Shown piece by piece: positions 60,781 through 64,000 of a stretch of DNA of 64,000 nt (positions are counted from its first letter, which is position 1; each line of letters begins with the position of its first letter). The translations under genes and the position numbers were made by a program. The notes under the pieces are model-generated. The model had not been told where the DNA came from and made no database searches. It was given only the letters and a program-made list of their open reading frames with translations. Origin of the DNA: an uncultured Blastocatellia bacterium (GTDB lineage Bacteria > Acidobacteriota > Blastocatellia > HR10); the NCBI GenBank assembly GCA_937934295.1, contig CALHAI010000003.1, forward strand, positions 124,001-188,000. Direction: 5' to 3'.

Positions 60781-61443
60781 ATGCGAATGCTTTTGCTGGC
60801 TTCGGGCGCCACACTCGCCCTTTGGTTCGTACCCTATGCGGAGGTCATCGTGTATCCCCTCCGCCTTTTCGTGACGATCGTGCACGAAACGGCGCACGCG
60901 TTGGCGGCCCTGCTGACCGGCGGGAGCGTGGCCTATATTCAGGTTCGGCCGGACGGAAGCGGATTGACGGCCACACGTGGAGGCCTGGCGCCGATCATCT
61001 CCAGCGCCGGATATGTGGGGACGGTGCTCTATGGCGGCGCGCTTCTGTCGTGGTGCCGGGAACCGCGCCGCGCAAAGGCGGCGCTTGGCGTGACAGCCCT
61101 TCTGATCGCTGGGATGACGCTCGCCTTCCTTCGTCCGATCATCGGTTTCGGATCTCTCGTCGGCATGGCGTGGAGCGCCCTTCTCAGCATCGCCTTCGGC
61201 GTCGCTTCGGCGCGCATCGCTCAATTCCTCGTGGGATTCCTGGCCGTGCAAAGTTGCCTGAATGCGTTCTTCGACTTGAAGACGCTCTTCGCGCTCTCGG
61301 CGGCCGGGGGGGTGCCGACGGATGCGCTCGCCATGCAGGAGCTGACGCGCATTCCAGCCCTCGTGTGGGCGTCGCTTTGGAGCGGCATCTCGATCGGCGT
61401 CATCATCTTCGCCCTGCGGAGATCTTGTCGGACGCGAGGATGA
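60781..61443 (+). CDS. M50B-like membrane metallopeptidase
   Basis: About 220 aa with six or so transmembrane segments. The zinc motif HETAH is in VTIVHETAHALAALLTGG (HExxH) in the second helix, followed by GGLAPIISSAGYVGTVLYGGALL, the family pattern of PF13398-like M50B proteins. No PDZ domain, unlike RseP. The function is unknown. GTG 60754 is a possible earlier start. Confidence 0.82.
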   Translation: MRMLLLASGATLALWFVPYAEVIVYPLRLFVTIVHETAHALAALLTGGSVAYIQVRPDGSGLTATRGGLAPIISSAGYVGTVLYGGALLSWCREPRRAKAALGVTALLIAGMTLAFLRPIIGFGSLVGMAWSALLSIAFGVASARIAQFLVGFLAVQSCLNAFFDLKTLFALSAAGGVPTDALAMQELTRIPALVWASLWSGISIGVIIFALRRSCRTRG

Positions 61444-61450
61444 GCGGGCT

Positions 61451-62593
61451 ATGTCAGGGCGCTCGCCCATCGCCTTCGTGTTGCCGGTGGGGGAACGGGG
61501 AGGCGCAGAATCGGTGTTCTTCGAGATCCTGCGCCGGCTCGATCGGGGACGCTTCGCGCCCGTGGCTATTTTCTTGAGGGATGGGCCGTTTGTGCGAGAG
61601 GTCAAGGAGGCGGGGATTCCCATTCATGTGCAACCGATCACCCGCTTGCGCGATCCGTTCGACTACGGGCGAACGATTCGCGCCCTTCGGCAGCAGCTCG
61701 CGCAGTGGCGGGTGCAGCTTGTGGTCAGTTCGCATGGCTATGGGCATCTCTATGGCGGCGTGGCGGCGTGGTGGGCGCGCGTCCCCGCCATTTGGTGGCA
61801 GCATGGGATCGCGTCTTCGCGCCACCTCCTGGATCGTATGGCCGTTCGCATTCCCGCCCGCGTCGTCATCGCGAGCTCGCGCAGTGCGGCTGAAGCGCAT
61901 TGTCGAGCTTTCGGCTCTGCGCGAGCACCGCTGCGTGTGATCCACCCCGGCGTGGATGTCGAATGGTTTCGATCTCCGGATCCGCAGCGACTCGCGCGCA
62001 TACGGGAAGAGTTGCGCTTGGAACGGTTTCGTTCTCTTGTGAGCGCGATCGGTCGGTTGGAGCCCGGGAAGGGACAGGACCTTCTCCTTCGCGCCGCGCG
62101 GCTTGTCGGCGAGCGGAGACCGGATGTGGGGTTCTTGATCGTGGGGGAAGAGCTGCATGGCGCGCGCTCCGGATATGCGAGCGCGCTTCGAGCGCTGGTC
62201 GTCGCTTTGGGCCTCAGCGAGCGTGTCATCTTCGCCGGATTTCGACGGGAGATCCCGGAAGTGCTCGCTGCGAGCGATCTCCTCGTGCACGCGGCGACGC
62301 GACCGGAGTCATTCGGCCTCGTCTTGTGCGAAGCGATGGCTGCGGGACGACCCGTGATCGCCACCGACATCGGCGGTGCGCGCGAGATCGTCGTCTCGGA
62401 AGAGACGGGATGGCTCGTGCCCCCTGGAGACCCGGTCGCGCTGGCCAAGGCCGTGCTCTCGCTGCTTGAGGATGCCGAGCGACGGCGCGCGATGGGGCAG
62501 GCGGCCGAGCGCCGTGCCCGCGCGTGTTTCGAGGCACGGCGAATGGTCGCGCAGTTCGAGCACGTGCTCGACGAGTTGCTCCTGGGGAGCTGA
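61451..62593 (+). CDS. Glycosyltransferase family 4
   Basis: A 380-aa GT-B enzyme beginning PIAFVLPVGERGGAESVFFEILRRL. The donor-site motif E-x7-E is TRPESFGLVLCEAMAAGRPVIATDIGGAREIV; SAIGRLEPGKGQDLLLRAARL is the linker strand. It lies 170 bp before an O-antigen-ligase-like gene, suggesting polysaccharide assembly. Confidence 0.88.
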   Translation: MSGRSPIAFVLPVGERGGAESVFFEILRRLDRGRFAPVAIFLRDGPFVREVKEAGIPIHVQPITRLRDPFDYGRTIRALRQQLAQWRVQLVVSSHGYGHLYGGVAAWWARVPAIWWQHGIASSRHLLDRMAVRIPARVVIASSRSAAEAHCRAFGSARAPLRVIHPGVDVEWFRSPDPQRLARIREELRLERFRSLVSAIGRLEPGKGQDLLLRAARLVGERRPDVGFLIVGEELHGARSGYASALRALVVALGLSERVIFAGFRREIPEVLAASDLLVHAATRPESFGLVLCEAMAAGRPVIATDIGGAREIVVSEETGWLVPPGDPVALAKAVLSLLEDAERRRAMGQAAERRARACFEARRMVAQFEHVLDELLLGS

Positions 62594-62726
62594 GGAGAGC
62601 CTCCCTCCGGACGCGCCGAACCGAGAGACGTCCCGGCGCGCGGGAAGCAGCACCCTTTCAAGGGAAGTCCAGAGTGCCTCTTGTCGGAACCGACCGAAAA
62701 CGTGTATCCTTCTCGCCGTCATGAGT

Positions 62727-62746
62727 GGAGAGACGGCAGTCTCTCC
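62727..62746 (+). promoter_or_regulatory. Hairpin in the leader of the O-antigen-ligase-like gene
   Basis: GGAGAGAC-GGCA-GTCTCTCC forms a perfect 8-bp stem with a tetraloop, 17 bp before ATG 62764 and just ahead of its ribosome site (GAAGGACG). Confidence 0.4.
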
Positions 62747-62763
62747 TCAGCGAAGGACGACGT

Positions 62764-64000
62764 ATGTGGCGTGAGTTGGCCGTCCTCGGGCGGCACGAGA
62801 AGCTTGTTCACCTCCCGCTCGTCGGAGCGATCCTCATAGGGTTCGTCTTGGCGCCGATCAAAGATCGCTATCCTTCGCCAGTGAGCTACTTCCTCTTCGA
62901 CCTCTTCTTCGCGCTCGCGCTCTTCTTCTGGGCGACGATGCGCATTCGTCGCGGGCGCGCGCTCTTGCCGAAGACGCCGGTGACACACGTGCTGCTTGTC
63001 TTTTATGTGCTCTGCGCGGTGTATGCCCTCTTTCCCGGAATCCCTCTTCCGATCGGACTGGCGGCCTTCCGCGGTTGGTGCTTCTTCAGTCTCGCCTATC
63101 TGCTCGGCTATGACATCACGCGTTCGGGGCGGCACGTGCGTGCCTATCTGCTGCTGGTGATCCTGTTGGCCATGCTCACGGGCGTGTACGGCATCTATCA
63201 ATATGTGGCCGGCGTCGAGAGCGCGATCCCCGATGACGAACTGGCGGTCGAGCGACATCGCTTCGCGACGTATGTCACGCCGACAGGCGAGGTGGAATTT
63301 CGCATCTTCTCGACGTTCGTCTCAGCCGGAGCGTTCGGTTCGATGATGGCGTATGCTTCGGCGCTCGCCCTCATCCTCTCGCTGAATCGCGAGCTCGTTC
63401 CGCCGTGGCGGTTCCTCTTGCGCTTGGGGATTGTGCCGATGATGACGAGCTTAGTCCTGACGGGGACGCGTGCGGCCCTGATCATGATCCTCATTGGCCT
63501 GATTCTCCTGTGGCAGCATCGGCGCTCGATGCGCGTCTATCTGGCCGCGGCGACGCTCATCTCGCTCGGCGTGCGAGTGGGGATAGATTTGACTGAGGGG
63601 CGAGCCGCCGAACGCTTCGCCAGTTTGGCCGACATCGGCCTGATCCTCGGGCGGATATCGAACCCCCTGCGCGCGGGATTTCAGGCGCTCTTGGAAGCGC
63701 CGTGGGGGCATGGGCTGGGGCGGACCGGCCATGGTGTGCCTTTCTTCATGGGGCGATGGTATCCGACATTTCACCCGATCTTCGCCGATGGGGATTTCGG
63801 GCGTATCCTGGTTGAGATGGGCGTGCTGGGGTTTGTGATGCTCGTCCTCCTTTTGGGAACGGCACTTCGAAGCGCGTGGCGCGCCCTGCAGCGGCTGAGA
63901 GGGACTCCCGATGAGGAAGCCGCGCTCGCCATCGTGTGCGGCGCGTTCATGATTGGGGCGGGAACGCTCGTCGGATCGCCGCTGCTCAGCATCCCGCACG
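62764..64000 (+). CDS. O-antigen ligase/polymerase-like membrane protein (cut by window end)
   Basis: Open frame from ATG 62764 (GAAGGACGACG upstream) to the window end with no stop, 412 codons; the ORF track omits it. The first half has many hydrophobic helices (for example LVHLPLVGAILIGFVLAP and YFLFDLFFALALFFWATM). The Wzy_C-type core is suggested by LVLTGTRAALIMILIGLILLW and, further on, GHGLGRTGHGVPFFMG..HPIFADGDFGRILVEMGVLGF. Proteins of this type join or polymerise surface polysaccharide repeat units in the periplasm. The upstream GT4 gene agrees with that role. Confidence 0.82.
   Translation, partial: MWRELAVLGRHEKLVHLPLVGAILIGFVLAPIKDRYPSPVSYFLFDLFFALALFFWATMRIRRGRALLPKTPVTHVLLVFYVLCAVYALFPGIPLPIGLAAFRGWCFFSLAYLLGYDITRSGRHVRAYLLLVILLAMLTGVYGIYQYVAGVESAIPDDELAVERHRFATYVTPTGEVEFRIFSTFVSAGAFGSMMAYASALALILSLNRELVPPWRFLLRLGIVPMMTSLVLTGTRAALIMILIGLILLWQHRRSMRVYLAAATLISLGVRVGIDLTEGRAAERFASLADIGLILGRISNPLRAGFQALLEAPWGHGLGRTGHGVPFFMGRWYPTFHPIFADGDFGRILVEMGVLGFVMLVLLLGTALRSAWRALQRLRGTPDEEAALAIVCGAFMIGAGTLVGSPLLSIPH

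Noticed and set aside
1-64000. CRISPR array, rRNA, prophage or integrative element
   Set aside because: No regularly spaced direct repeats, rRNA sequence, integrase or phage structural genes were seen.

Overview
The window is GC-rich, gene-dense bacterial chromosome, most likely from an Acidobacteriota member. The evidence is a VWA protein of the type common in acidobacteria, a TonB-dependent receptor with an N-terminal carboxypeptidase-regulatory-like domain, an S55 (SpoIVB-like) peptidase in a genome with no sporulation genes in view, and typical acidobacterial beta-propeller and PDZ secreted proteins. This placement is an inference from protein families; no rRNA is present. Nearly all real genes are tightly packed, often with 4-bp overlaps. 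One tRNA (Ala, anticodon CGC), one decayed TnpB/omegaRNA-like element and no CRISPR array were found.

Layout. 1-3.5 kb: a ferritin-like protein, a membrane polyferredoxin, a CuA-type cupredoxin and a sigma-54 activator without a sensory domain. 3.7-10.2 kb: the centrepiece, a one-directional operon behind a textbook -24/-12 (sigma-54) promoter. It encodes a GNAT acetyltransferase, an amidohydrolase-fold protein that has lost its metal ligands, a BadH-like dehydrogenase, and four subunits in the order C-B-A-D of an ATP-dependent benzoyl-CoA reductase. A Dch-like crotonase, the next enzyme of the benzoyl-CoA pathway, lies about 50 kb away at 59.4-60.2 kb. 10.3-12.3 kb: two tandem paralogous secreted proteins of a family I do not recognise. 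12.4-17.1 kb: an asnS-LOG-methyltransferase-arginase-ddl operon. 17.1-19.9 kb: a small membrane protein, ribokinase, tRNA-Ala, the TnpB fossil and an Ala/Thr/Gly/Lys repeat protein.

19.9-29.4 kb: VWA protein, PhoD-type phosphatase, signal peptidase I, a YIP1-like membrane domain in one open frame with carA, a lipoprotein, a Crp-type regulator, purEK and a methyltransferase. 29.5-35.2 kb: class I fumarase, macro-domain protein, degenerate M20 protein, P1 peptidase and Na+/solute symporter, all on the plus strand and closely spaced. 35.2-42.9 kb: STAS protein, beta-propeller protein, S55 peptidase, mobA, PDZ protein and a TtcA-like thiolase. 42.9-48.8 kb: two glycosyltransferases, an S26-like protein without catalytic residues behind a start-codon-sequestering inverted repeat, two small membrane proteins and a thioredoxin-NHL protein. 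49.0-53.9 kb: the classic dnaJ-phoH-ybeY-corC-era cluster. 53.9-64 kb: TonB receptor, histone-deacetylase-like enzyme, CstA, Dch-like hydratase, DoxX, an M50-like protein, GT4 and an O-antigen-ligase-like protein cut by the window end.

The main biological inference is that this organism can activate and reduce an aromatic (or aromatic-like) CoA thioester, with expression of the reductase operon under sigma-54 control through the adjacent activator. All function calls come from reading motifs and family resemblance; no database search was run.
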